Assembly: GCF_038024035.1 (NCBI RefSeq)
Contig: NZ_CP150664.1
Location: forward strand, 1,054,001 to 1,118,000
Source: Polaribacter pacificus
Lineage (GTDB): Bacteria; Bacteroidota; Bacteroidia; Flavobacteriales; Flavobacteriaceae
Length of the DNA: 64,000 bases
Direction: 5' to 3'
A program made the position numbers and the translations under genes. The notes under the pieces are model-generated. The model had not been told where the DNA came from, searched no databases, and saw only the letters and a program-made list of their open reading frames with translations. Shown here one piece after another: positions 42,922 through 51,008 of the stretch (positions within the stretch are counted from its first letter, which is position 1; the number at the start of each line of letters is the position of its first letter).

Positions 42922-43791
42922 TTATTCTTCTTTCCACAAATCACCTTCTGCTTTTTTAGCAGTAGCAGGCGTTGTACCTTGTAAAGACAATACATAACTA
43001 GCAACTTTAGCCATGTCTTGTGGTTTTAATGTGTTTTTCCAAGAGATCATCCCTTTACCATCTCTTCCTCCTTCAGAAATTGTGGTATACACGTTTTTGA
43101 TTCCTCCCCCAAGGATCCAATATTCATCTGTAAGGTTTGGTCCGATTGAACCACCTCCATCGGCAAGGTGACAGGCTGCACAGTTTAAATTAAAAACAGC
43201 TTTTCCTCTTTTCAAATCTTTTTCATCTGTTAATAAGGTAACTGTAGATGCATCAATAAGATCTGTAGCAGTTTCTTTATATTTTTCTAAGGAAGCGCGG
43301 GCTTCTGCAACCGCTTTTTTGTATTCCATTTCTGGAGTATCTCCATCAAAAACTTCAAATCTAACTAGATACACAATCGCAAAAAGAATACTTGCATAAA
43401 ACATATATACCCACCATGGCGGTAAGGTGTTGTCCAACTCCCTAATACCGTCATAATTGTGATCTAGAACAATCTCAGACTCTTGTTCCATAGATTTTGA
43501 TTTGGTCCATTTCTGCATCAACTGTCTCCACCAAGTCATAAAACTAGAACTAGCGACCTCTGGAGTAACTCCATCCTTTTCATTTTGGAGTAGCTCTACT
43601 TTTTTAAGAGCCATCACCAACACCCAAGCTAAGGTAATTAGTACCAAACTAAAAACAGTAAGTACTAATGACGGTAATGGATTATCTAAAATATTAAATG
43701 GTTCTTTGTAACTATTCGCTATCTCTGTAAAGACTAAAGGAACACAAAAGACAAAGAGTACCAATACAATTGCTAAACTATATTTTTTCAT
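42922..43791 (-). CDS. ccoP: cbb3 oxidase subunit III, CcoP (single heme c)
   Basis: A 289 aa membrane-anchored cytochrome c subunit. Two N-terminal helices (~5-22, 40-62), a linker with the CcoP N-terminal motif DHNYDGIRELDNTLPPWWVY and a further helix (~130-145), then one cytochrome c domain with NCAACHLADGGGSIGPNLT and the distal Met in GKGMISWKN. Only one CXXCH is present; proteobacterial CcoP has two. Together with the fused CcoO, this gives two c hemes for the enzyme. Its stop is 17 nt before ccoG. Confidence 0.94.
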   Translation of the reverse strand: MKKYSLAIVLVLFVFCVPLVFTEIANSYKEPFNILDNPLPSLVLTVFSLVLITLAWVLVMALKKVELLQNEKDGVTPEVASSSFMTWWRQLMQKWTKSKSMEQESEIVLDHNYDGIRELDNTLPPWWVYMFYASILFAIVYLVRFEVFDGDTPEMEYKKAVAEARASLEKYKETATDLIDASTVTLLTDEKDLKRGKAVFNLNCAACHLADGGGSIGPNLTDEYWILGGGIKNVYTTISEGGRDGKGMISWKNTLKPQDMAKVASYVLSLQGTTPATAKKAEGDLWKEE

Positions 43792-43804
43792 CTTATTCTA
43801 TTTT

Positions 43805-43972
43805 TTATTGATCTAAGGGTATCTTACTAACCTCATTAATATATTCTTTTTTTGCACTAAAGACCCACCAAAATAGGACAACAAAAAAAGTAAAAAAAAT
43901 CAGTAGAGAAATTAAAGGATAGATCTCTATTCCTGTAATACTTTCCATGTGGTTTTTTACAAATTTCAACAT
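43805..43972 (-). CDS. ccoQ: CcoQ-like small cbb3 oxidase subunit
   Basis: A 55 aa protein in the gap between ccoNO and ccoP, starting 6 nt after the ccoNO stop. It reads MLKFVKNHMESITGIEIYPL and then a single hydrophobic helix rich in Phe (LISLLIFFTFFVVLFWWVF) and a charged tail (SAKKEYINEVSKIPLDQ). Size, topology and position fit CcoQ (FixQ), which stabilises the core complex. The sequence family itself is too short to be certain. Confidence 0.85.
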   Translation of the reverse strand: MLKFVKNHMESITGIEIYPLISLLIFFTFFVVLFWWVFSAKKEYINEVSKIPLDQ

Positions 43973-43978
43973 GATTTC

Positions 43979-46180
43979 TTATTTTTTATTAATTAATAGC
44001 GCTTCTAAATCTTTTACTTTAATATCTGTACCTAGACGTTGCAGGTAAGCAATTAAAGCGACAATCTCACGATCTTTCATCTCAACAAAAGGCAAGCCGT
44101 TGTCTTGAGCATATTTTTTATCAGACTCGTAACTCTTAACAAAATCTGGATCAGAATAAAGGTTTTGCTCTATTTGAGTTCCTTGTTCTGTCATATTTGC
44201 TTGCGCATTAGCGATATCTTCTTCTGTATAAGGTACTCCTAGAGTAACCATGGTTTTCATTTTAGCTTCAGTATCACTTTTATCAAGCTTATTACGGATT
44301 AACCATTTATAGCCTGGCATAATAGAACCTGATGATGTACTTTGAGGATCATACATATGGTTTAAGTGCCAGTTATCAGAGTATTTCCCTCCAACTCTAT
44401 GCAAATCAGGACCAGTACGTTTAGAACCCCATAAAAATGGATGATCATAAACAAACTCACCTGCTTTTGAGTATTCACCGTAGCGCTCCACCTCACTTCT
44501 AAAAGGTCGTACCATTTGTGAGTGACACCCCACACATCCTTCACGGATGTATAAATCTCTACCTTCTAATTCTAAAGGCGTATATGGCTTAACACTGCTA
44601 ATCGTAGGAATGTTTGATTTTACCAACAAGGTTGGTACAATCTGAACGATACCTCCTATTAAAATTGCAATAGTAGCATAGATGGTTAATTTAACAGGCT
44701 TACGCTCTAACCAAGTGTGCCATCCTTCTCCACTAGTTCTGTGTTTAGATACTTTTTCTAAGGCAGGTGCTTCTGCCAACTCATCAACAACCGCACTTCC
44801 TTTTCTAATGGTTTGAATAATATTATAAAGCATCACTAGAGCTCCCAAAATAAATAAACTTCCTCCAATTGCACGCATCCAGTACATTGGGATAATTTCT
44901 TTAACGGTTTCTAAAAAGTTACCATAAGTAAGAGTTCCGTCTGGGTTAAATTGTTTCCACATAGAAGCTTGAACAAAACCTGCTACATACATTGGCAAGG
45001 CATATAGAATAATCCCTAAGGTCCCGATCCAGAAATGCACATTTGCTAAAGCCTTAGAATACAATTCTGATTTAAACAACCTTGGCACCATCCAGTAAAT
45101 CATACCGAAGGCTAAAAATCCATTCCAAGCCAAAGCTCCAACATGCACGTGAGCAATAATCCAATCACTAAAGTGGGCAATTGCATTTACATTCTTTAAA
45201 GACAACATCGGTCCTTCAAAAGTAGCCATACCATAACCGGTAATTGCTACTACCATAAATTTTAAAACAGGATCTGTACGCACTTTATCCCAAGCGCCCC
45301 TCAAGGTTAATAATCCATTGATCATCCCTCCCCAAGAAGGTGCTAATAGCATTACAGAAAAAGCAACCCCTAGGTTTTGAGCCCAGTTTGGCAATGATGT
45401 ATACAATAGATGGTGAGGTCCTGCCCAGATATAAATAAAAATCAGCGACCAAAAGTGTACAATAGACAACTTATATGAGTACACTGGTCTATTGGCTGCT
45501 TTAGGCACAAAGTAATACATCAATCCAAGAAACGGAGTGGTCAAAAAGAATGCTACCGCATTATGACCATACCACCATTGAACTAAAGCATCTTGTACAC
45601 CTGCATAAACAGAATAACTTTTAAAAGCAGTTACTGGGATTGCTAAACTATTAAAGATATGCAAGACTGCAACAGTAACAAAAGTTGCTAAATAAAACCA
45701 AATGGCTACATACAAATGACGTTGTCTTCTTTGTAAGATAGTCCAGATCATATTAGCTCCAAATGCAACCCAAACTAAGGCAATAGCAATATCTATTGGC
45801 CATTCAAGTTCTGCATATTCTTTAGATGTAGAGTATCCTAAAGGGAGTGTTATTGCTGCTGCGACAATGATTGCTTGCCAACCCCAAAAATTAAAATTAC
45901 TTAAAAAGTTACTGGCCATTCTCGCCTTTAACAATCGCTGTAATGAATAATACACCCCAGCAAATATTGCATTTCCTACAAAGGCAAAAATTACAGCATT
46001 GGTATGTAAAGGTCTTAATCGCCCAAAACTCAACCACGAAATGTCATCGGTTAGGTTTGGGAACAAAAACATAAAGGCCAACAAAAGCCCTACAGAGAAC
46101 CCTACAATCCCCCATAATAATGTGGCGTAAAGGAATTTTTTTACGATCTTATTATCGTAATAAAACTGTTGAATTTCCAT
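43979..46180 (-). CDS. ccoNO: cbb3 cytochrome c oxidase, fused subunits I/II (CcoN-CcoO)
   Basis: A 733 aa fusion of the catalytic subunit and the mono-heme subunit of the high-affinity terminal oxidase in the inner membrane. Residues ~1-500 hold the twelve-helix CcoN core with heme/Cu ligands ([62 protein letters not shown]). From ~500 a helix leads to the CcoO domain with [20 protein letters not shown] (heme c near residue 550) and [10 protein letters not shown] for the axial Met. Separate ccoN and ccoO genes are the rule in Proteobacteria; the fusion is typical of Bacteroidota. It is upstream of ccoQ and downstream of ccoS. Confidence 0.96.
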   Translation of the reverse strand: MEIQQFYYDNKIVKKFLYATLLWGIVGFSVGLLLAFMFLFPNLTDDISWLSFGRLRPLHTNAVIFAFVGNAIFAGVYYSLQRLLKARMASNFLSNFNFWGWQAIIVAAAITLPLGYSTSKEYAELEWPIDIAIALVWVAFGANMIWTILQRRQRHLYVAIWFYLATFVTVAVLHIFNSLAIPVTAFKSYSVYAGVQDALVQWWYGHNAVAFFLTTPFLGLMYYFVPKAANRPVYSYKLSIVHFWSLIFIYIWAGPHHLLYTSLPNWAQNLGVAFSVMLLAPSWGGMINGLLTLRGAWDKVRTDPVLKFMVVAITGYGMATFEGPMLSLKNVNAIAHFSDWIIAHVHVGALAWNGFLAFGMIYWMVPRLFKSELYSKALANVHFWIGTLGIILYALPMYVAGFVQASMWKQFNPDGTLTYGNFLETVKEIIPMYWMRAIGGSLFILGALVMLYNIIQTIRKGSAVVDELAEAPALEKVSKHRTSGEGWHTWLERKPVKLTIYATIAILIGGIVQIVPTLLVKSNIPTISSVKPYTPLELEGRDLYIREGCVGCHSQMVRPFRSEVERYGEYSKAGEFVYDHPFLWGSKRTGPDLHRVGGKYSDNWHLNHMYDPQSTSSGSIMPGYKWLIRNKLDKSDTEAKMKTMVTLGVPYTEEDIANAQANMTEQGTQIEQNLYSDPDFVKSYESDKKYAQDNGLPFVEMKDREIVALIAYLQRLGTDIKVKDLEALLINKK

Positions 46181-46200
46181 AATCTAATTGTATTTAATAT

Positions 46201-46377
46201 CTAGTTAGTTTTATTGCTAGTGGTGTTGGGTTTAACCAACTCATCATCAAAGAGCATACGAACAGAGGGCGTATACGAATCATCGTACTGACCTCTTTTT
46301 ACCGAATAAATAAATGCTACGAAAAAAATGATAGCAACTAAGATACTTAGTGCAAGTAGTAAATATATTACGCTCAT
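46201..46377 (-). CDS. ccoS: CcoS cbb3 oxidase maturation protein
   Basis: A 58 aa protein starting MSVIYLLLALSILVAIIFFV: one membrane helix followed by KRGQYDDSYTPSVRMLFDDE. The pattern helix, then G-Q-(Y/F)-DD, then R-(M/I)-L-FDDE is the signature of CcoS, required for heme/copper insertion into cbb3 oxidase. It is the first gene of the ccoS-ccoNO-QPGH transcript, 20 nt ahead of ccoNO, and has a promoter and Fnr-like site upstream. Confidence 0.93.
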   Translation of the reverse strand: MSVIYLLLALSILVAIIFFVAFIYSVKRGQYDDSYTPSVRMLFDDELVKPNTTSNKTN

Positions 46378-46396
46378 GTTCTGCCTGATTATAGTT

Positions 46397-46404
46397 CAAA
46401 ATTA
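46397..46404 (-). promoter_or_regulatory. -7 promoter box of ccoS-ccoNOQPGH
   Basis: On the minus strand this is TAATTTTG, a perfect TAnnTTTG, 19 nt before the ccoS ATG. The centre of the Fnr-like palindrome lies 36.5 bp from the box end, which puts the regulator at about -41 from the expected start site. Confidence 0.7.
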
Positions 46405-46423
46405 CGTTTCGCTTTTTATAATT

Positions 46424-46443
46424 AACATGACAAATATCATGTT
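46424..46443. promoter_or_regulatory. Fnr-like binding site upstream of ccoS
   Basis: AACATGA-N6-TCATGTT is a perfect 7 bp inverted repeat containing TGA-N6-TCA, the Fnr/Crp half-site pair (consensus TTGAT-N4-ATCAA). It lies in the hemN-ccoS gap at the class-II activator position relative to the -7 box. The fnr-like gene is at the same locus. Confidence 0.7.
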
Positions 46444-46465
46444 CTTAAAATTTTCTTAAAATTTT

Positions 46466-47827
46466 CTAAATTGTCTTAGAAAACAACTGTGTTTTCAATG
46501 TATTCCGCTGTAAATACATGTCAAAAGCCATGCAGATATTTCTTAAAAAAGGCCTAGCTTTTTCTGGGATCTCAATAGAAAATTCATTTTTCACAACCAA
46601 ATTATCAGCAATTAACTCTCGCAAAAGTGCCAAACTTTCTTCTAGATTATCAAATTGCATCTCTGGTGCTTTCCAAGAAGTTTTTAATTGACACATTAAA
46701 TTTAAAATATGCTTTCTAATCACTAAATCTTCTTCGGTTAATTGATGCCCTCTAAAAATAGGAAGCTCTCCTAAATTGACTAGTTCTTGATATTCTTTAA
46801 CGGTTTTTACATTTTGCGCAAATGAATACCAAGAATCAGAAATTGCTGACATTCCCAAACCAATCATTAATTGAGTTTTACTTGCAGTGTATCCCATAAA
46901 ATTTCTGTGCAAGGTTTTCTCTTCTGTTGCTTTGTAAAGTGAATCTGTTTTTAAGGCAAAATGATCCATGCCTATTTCAACATATCCCAAATTAGCAAAC
47001 AATTCTTTCCCTACTTCATAGAGCTCTCTTTTTTCATCATCCTTTGGCAGATCTTTTTCATTAAATCCTCTTTGACCCACTCCTTTTATCCATGGCACAT
47101 GCGCATAGCTATAAAAAGAAATTCGATCTGGCGCCAAGCTTTTTGTCTTTTCGATGCTTTCTGTAATCGATGCTACGGTCTGAAATGGCAAGCCAAAAAT
47201 CAAATCATGACTTACAGAGGTATAGCCAATTTCTCTTGACCAAGCTGTTACTTTTGCAACCTGTTCAAACGATTGAACTCTATGGATGGCTTTTTGCACT
47301 TTCGGGTCGTAATCCTGCACCCCAAAACTGATTCTAGTAAAACCTAAATCATATAAGGTTTGCAACTGGCCTTTGGTGGTATTGTTTGGATGACCTTCAA
47401 GACTAAATTCATAATCAGGATGCCTATCAGCATAAACAAACAGTCCATCTATCAATTTTTTAAGCTGAAAACTAGAAAAGAAAGTTGGTGTTCCGCCTCC
47501 TAAATGAATCTCTTTTAGCTGTGGTTTTTCATCAACCAAATCAACATATAATTTCCATTCTTTTAGAACGGTATCAATATAATCCTCCTCTACTTCATGT
47601 CTCTTTGTAATATGTTTATGACAGGCACAAAAGGTGCACAAACTTTCACAAAAAGGCAAATGTATGTACAAGCTTATACCTTCTGTTTGATTGCTTTCTA
47701 TAAATGATTTCTGAAAACTCGCAATCCAGTTTTCTTTAGAAATTCCATTGGCATCCCAAAACGGAACCGTTGGATAGCTTGTATATCTAGGTCCTGGTAC
47801 ATTGTATTTTTGAATCAGTGAACTCAT
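46466..47827 (-). CDS. hemN: Oxygen-independent coproporphyrinogen III oxidase
   Basis: A 453 aa cytosolic radical-SAM enzyme that makes protoporphyrinogen without oxygen. The start MSSLIQKYNVPGPRYTSYPT is typical of HemN. The iron-sulfur motif is FCESLCTFCACHKHITKR (C-x3-C-x2-C-x-C near residue 60), followed by EIHLGGGTPTFFS and SFGVQDYDPKVQKAIHR. Its position inside the cbb3 locus, one base after ccoI, fits a need for heme under low oxygen. It probably shares the Fnr-controlled ccoI promoter. Confidence 0.96.
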   Translation of the reverse strand: MSSLIQKYNVPGPRYTSYPTVPFWDANGISKENWIASFQKSFIESNQTEGISLYIHLPFCESLCTFCACHKHITKRHEVEEDYIDTVLKEWKLYVDLVDEKPQLKEIHLGGGTPTFFSSFQLKKLIDGLFVYADRHPDYEFSLEGHPNNTTKGQLQTLYDLGFTRISFGVQDYDPKVQKAIHRVQSFEQVAKVTAWSREIGYTSVSHDLIFGLPFQTVASITESIEKTKSLAPDRISFYSYAHVPWIKGVGQRGFNEKDLPKDDEKRELYEVGKELFANLGYVEIGMDHFALKTDSLYKATEEKTLHRNFMGYTASKTQLMIGLGMSAISDSWYSFAQNVKTVKEYQELVNLGELPIFRGHQLTEEDLVIRKHILNLMCQLKTSWKAPEMQFDNLEESLALLRELIADNLVVKNEFSIEIPEKARPFLRNICMAFDMYLQRNTLKTQLFSKTI

Positions 47828-47828
47828 C

Positions 47829-50201
47829 TTAAATCTTTTTTCCTAATTGATTGGTCATAACCGTTGTAAACACAACGATGCTAATAGAACTTAAAGGCAT
47901 TAAAATTGCAGCAATCACTGGCTGTAATTGCCCGGTAACCGCAAAGTACAAGCCGATAACATTATAACATAAAGACAACATAAAACTGTATTTTATAATA
48001 CGAATTGCCTTTTTTGAAATCTGTAAATAAGTCTCAATATCTTTAAAATTTTCTGCAGCTAGGATTGCATCACAGGCTGGAGAAAAAACATTGATATTTT
48101 CTGATAGCGAGATCCCCACATCACTCTGAGCCAAAGCTCCAGCATCATTCAATCCATCCCCAATCATCAGAACTTTTTGCCCTTTATCTTGTAAGGATTT
48201 TACAAAATTTAGCTTGTCTTCTGGCTGTTGATGAAACAAATACTGAACTTTTTCAGGCAATACAGATTCTAAGTAGACTTGCTCCCCTTCATTATCTCCA
48301 GAAACCACCGATAAATTAAATTGAGTTGCTAGCTTAGAAAACAACATTTTCATTTGAGGTCTGTAAGCGTTTTTAAAGATAAACCTGCCCTTATACTCAT
48401 CATTAACAGCTATGTGAATAGCCGTTTCAATGCGATTTGTTTTATTTTCTGCATCTACTAAAGCTAAAGAACCTATTCTAAGTTCTATCGCTCCAGATTT
48501 TGCAATAATACCCTTACCTAATTGCTCCTCAAACGAGTCAACAGCTTGTTTTTTATTAGTTTCTAACCAAAGAAACAGCATTCTACTTAGAGGGTGGTTA
48601 GAGACACGAACGGCATTAGAAAGTACTACTTTTTCAGTTTTGCTAAGCGGTATCCCTTCATAACTAATCTTATTTTCTTTAGTTGATGTAAGCGTTCCTG
48701 TTTTATCAAAAACTACTGTATCAATCTGAGCCATTTTTTCTATGACAGCCGCATTTTTTAAATAGCACTTCTTCTTACCGAGTATCCTCAATAAGTTTCC
48801 TAAAGTAAATGGAGCGGCAAGTGCAATAGCACAGGGACAAGCAATAATCAACACCGCAGTAAATACATTCATCGCTTTGCTAGGATCTATAAACAACCAA
48901 ATAAGTGTAGAAATACTTGCGATACTTAACACAAAAATGGTAAACTGCTTACTAATGGTATTGGTAAGACTTGTAAATTTTGAATCTTTATCTTTTGCAA
49001 AAACATCATTACTCCAGAGCTGCGTTAAATAGCTTTGTGAAACTGAATTTAAAACCTCCATGATAAAAAAGCCATTGAGCTGCCTTCCTCCTGCAAACAG
49101 TTTGTCTCCTGATTGTTTTTTTACAGCGATGGACTCGCCAGTAACAAAACTGTAATCTATTTTTGCAGAACCTTCTATCAACACTCCATCAACAGGTATG
49201 AGTTCTTGGTTTCTGATAATCAATCGATCTCCTTTTTCAAGTTCGTATATCTGGACAATCTCCTCAGACTCATCCGGCAATATTTTGGTGACAGCAATCG
49301 GAAAATACGATTTAAAATCACGTTCAAAAGACAAGAAGTTATAGGTTTTTTGTTGGAAAAATTTACCAATCAATAAGAAAAAGACCAAACCGGTTAGGCT
49401 GTCAAAAAAGCCTGTTCCTAAATCAAAGATAATTTCTACACTACTTCTTAAAAACAAGACCATTATACCTAAAGCAATAGGTACGTCAATATTTAAAATT
49501 TTAGAACGGAGTCCTTTATAGGCAGAAATAAAATAATCCTTAGCCGCATAAAAAACCACCGGTAGTGAAAAGGAAAACATGAGCCAACGAAAGATGTACT
49601 TGTATTGCTCTAACCAAAATTCATTGACTTCAAAATATTCTGGAAAAGACAAAAACATAACGTTACCAAATGCAAAACCTGCAATCGCTAACTGATACAG
49701 CAAGGTTCTATCCACCTTGTTTTTACCCAATTCATAATCCTCTAAACTAATATAAGGCTCATAGCCAATAGCACTCAACAAAAGCACCACCTCTTTAAGA
49801 CTAGTACCTTTAGAATCATAGGTAATTCGGATAGTCTTTTTAGGAAAGTTTACCTGAGAGGCAATAATATCTTTCTGAAGCTTGTTTAAATTTTCTAAAA
49901 CCCAGATACAAGAGCTACAGTGAATATGTGGTATGTATAAATTGACTACTTGCTTGTTCTCTGCATCAAATTCAAGAAGTTTTTCTAGAATTTTTGCATT
50001 GTCCAAATAATCATACTTCCCTTGGATTTCTTGCGGGATTGCTCCAGGACGCTGCTCTAGATCATAATAACAAGTAAGTTCATTCTCCGAAAAGATTTCA
50101 TAGACTGTTTTACAACCATTACAACAAAAATACTTATCATCAATCGTAATTGATTGATTATCACAATGATTTCCACAGTGGTAACACAACAAATCTTCCA
50201 T
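47829..50201 (-). CDS. ccoI: CcoI copper-translocating P-type ATPase
   Basis: A 790 aa P1B-type ATPase that exports copper for cbb3 oxidase assembly. The N-terminal Cys-rich domain (LLCYHCGNHCDNQSI, YFCCNGCKTVYEIF) is the ccoI/FixI-type metal-binding domain, followed by an HMA-like domain with CSSCIWVLENL. Then come six to eight helices, the actuator motif TGES (VTGESIAVKKQSG), the transmembrane CPC motif (ACPCAIALAAPF near 457), the phosphorylation site DKTGTLTS (near 500) and GDGLNDAGAL. It is divergent from fnr with a shared 108 bp control region. Confidence 0.96.
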   Translation of the reverse strand: MEDLLCYHCGNHCDNQSITIDDKYFCCNGCKTVYEIFSENELTCYYDLEQRPGAIPQEIQGKYDYLDNAKILEKLLEFDAENKQVVNLYIPHIHCSSCIWVLENLNKLQKDIIASQVNFPKKTIRITYDSKGTSLKEVVLLLSAIGYEPYISLEDYELGKNKVDRTLLYQLAIAGFAFGNVMFLSFPEYFEVNEFWLEQYKYIFRWLMFSFSLPVVFYAAKDYFISAYKGLRSKILNIDVPIALGIMVLFLRSSVEIIFDLGTGFFDSLTGLVFFLLIGKFFQQKTYNFLSFERDFKSYFPIAVTKILPDESEEIVQIYELEKGDRLIIRNQELIPVDGVLIEGSAKIDYSFVTGESIAVKKQSGDKLFAGGRQLNGFFIMEVLNSVSQSYLTQLWSNDVFAKDKDSKFTSLTNTISKQFTIFVLSIASISTLIWLFIDPSKAMNVFTAVLIIACPCAIALAAPFTLGNLLRILGKKKCYLKNAAVIEKMAQIDTVVFDKTGTLTSTKENKISYEGIPLSKTEKVVLSNAVRVSNHPLSRMLFLWLETNKKQAVDSFEEQLGKGIIAKSGAIELRIGSLALVDAENKTNRIETAIHIAVNDEYKGRFIFKNAYRPQMKMLFSKLATQFNLSVVSGDNEGEQVYLESVLPEKVQYLFHQQPEDKLNFVKSLQDKGQKVLMIGDGLNDAGALAQSDVGISLSENINVFSPACDAILAAENFKDIETYLQISKKAIRIIKYSFMLSLCYNVIGLYFAVTGQLQPVIAAILMPLSSISIVVFTTVMTNQLGKKI

Positions 50202-50226
50202 ACTTATTTACTCAAATTGCCTAGCA

Positions 50227-50234
50227 CAAAGTTC
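50227..50234 (-). promoter_or_regulatory. -7 promoter box of ccoI-hemN
   Basis: On the minus strand this reads GAACTTTG, a seven-of-eight match to TAnnTTTG, 25 nt before the ccoI ATG. The Fnr-like palindrome centre is 36.5 bp away, exactly as at the ccoS promoter. Confidence 0.55.
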
Positions 50235-50257
50235 CCTTTAAAATTAGCTTTAAAATA

Positions 50258-50269
50258 TGATATTTATCA
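50258..50269. promoter_or_regulatory. Fnr-like binding site between ccoI and fnr
   Basis: TGATATTTATCA is a perfect TGAT-N4-ATCA palindrome, the Fnr core. It is placed for activation of ccoI (about -41) and overlaps the -33 region of the fnr promoter on the other strand (about -27), so it could also mediate autorepression. Confidence 0.7.
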
Positions 50270-50278
50270 GTTTTTAAC

Positions 50279-50286
50279 TATATTTG
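50279..50286 (+). promoter_or_regulatory. -7 promoter box of the fnr-like gene
   Basis: TATATTTG is a perfect TAnnTTTG box ending 23 nt before the chosen ATG at 50310. It excludes the in-frame start at 50154, which lies upstream of the promoter and inside ccoI. Confidence 0.65.
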
Positions 50287-50309
50287 AAAGAATCAACCTA
50301 CCGATCACT

Positions 50310-50996
50310 ATGAGCAAATGTGACCAATGTATTGTCAGGCAATTAAATTCTTTTAAAACCCTTACCAAAAGTGAGTTAATCCGTATTTCAGAATGCAAGA
50401 CTACCAAAGTCATTAAAAAAGGAGAAGTCATTTTTAAAGAAGGTGAACACCTCAATGGAGTTTTCTGCATTAAAGAAGGCGTTTGTAAAGTTTCAAAAAT
50501 GAGCTCCAATGGACGAGAACAAATTATTCATTTGGTTAACAAAGGAGATATATTAGGAGAGCGAAGCTTAATTAGCGATGAAGTTGCCAATTTAAAAGCT
50601 ACCGCCATCAGCGACATGTCCGTTTGCTATATCCCTAGAGAAGAAATTGTTAGAGATTTTCAAGAAAATCCAGATTTTACTCAAGAAATTCTTAAAAATC
50701 TTGCGTCGATGTTAAAGAACGCTGACAACACCATTGTAGATATGGGCCAAAAAACAGTTAAGCAGCGCTTAGCAGAAATGCTGGTACATCTTGATGAAAA
50801 ATTCGGAAAAGATACTGACGGTTTTCTTGACATCCAACTCTCTAGAGAAGACATGGCCAATATAATTGGTACAGCAACAGAATCTGCCATTAGACTTTTG
50901 TCAGAGTTTAAAAAAGCTGGATTAATTGCCATTGAAGGAAAAAAGATCAATATTATTTCTGCTTCAGGGCTAAATAAAATAGCCAAAGGCTTTTAA
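50310..50996 (+). CDS. fnr: Fnr-like oxygen/redox transcriptional regulator
   Basis: A 228 aa Crp/Fnr-family activator. MSKCDQCIVRQLNSF carries a C-x2-C pair at residues 4 and 7; the beta-roll follows (EGEHLNGVFCIKEGVCKVSK), then Cys106 in MSVCYIPREE aligns with E. coli Fnr Cys122. The position of E. coli Cys29 is Asn13 here, so one of the four canonical cluster ligands is missing; Cys29, Cys53 or Cys59 could substitute. The C-terminal HTH is DMANIIGTATESAIRLLSEF, with the Glu and Arg that read TGA/TCA half-sites. Start chosen at 50310 because the promoter lies at 50279 and the family begins with MSKC. It is divergent from ccoI and is followed after 12 nt by an acyltransferase gene. Confidence 0.9.
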   Translation: MSKCDQCIVRQLNSFKTLTKSELIRISECKTTKVIKKGEVIFKEGEHLNGVFCIKEGVCKVSKMSSNGREQIIHLVNKGDILGERSLISDEVANLKATAISDMSVCYIPREEIVRDFQENPDFTQEILKNLASMLKNADNTIVDMGQKTVKQRLAEMLVHLDEKFGKDTDGFLDIQLSREDMANIIGTATESAIRLLSEFKKAGLIAIEGKKINIISASGLNKIAKGF

Positions 50997-51008
50997 TTTA
51001 CGTTTCTT

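Noticed and set aside
50154..50309. N-terminal extension of the Fnr-like protein from the ATG at 50154
   Set aside because: This would place the start inside ccoI and upstream of the fnr promoter box at 50279; the extension has no family match, and MSKC at 50310 is the usual beginning.
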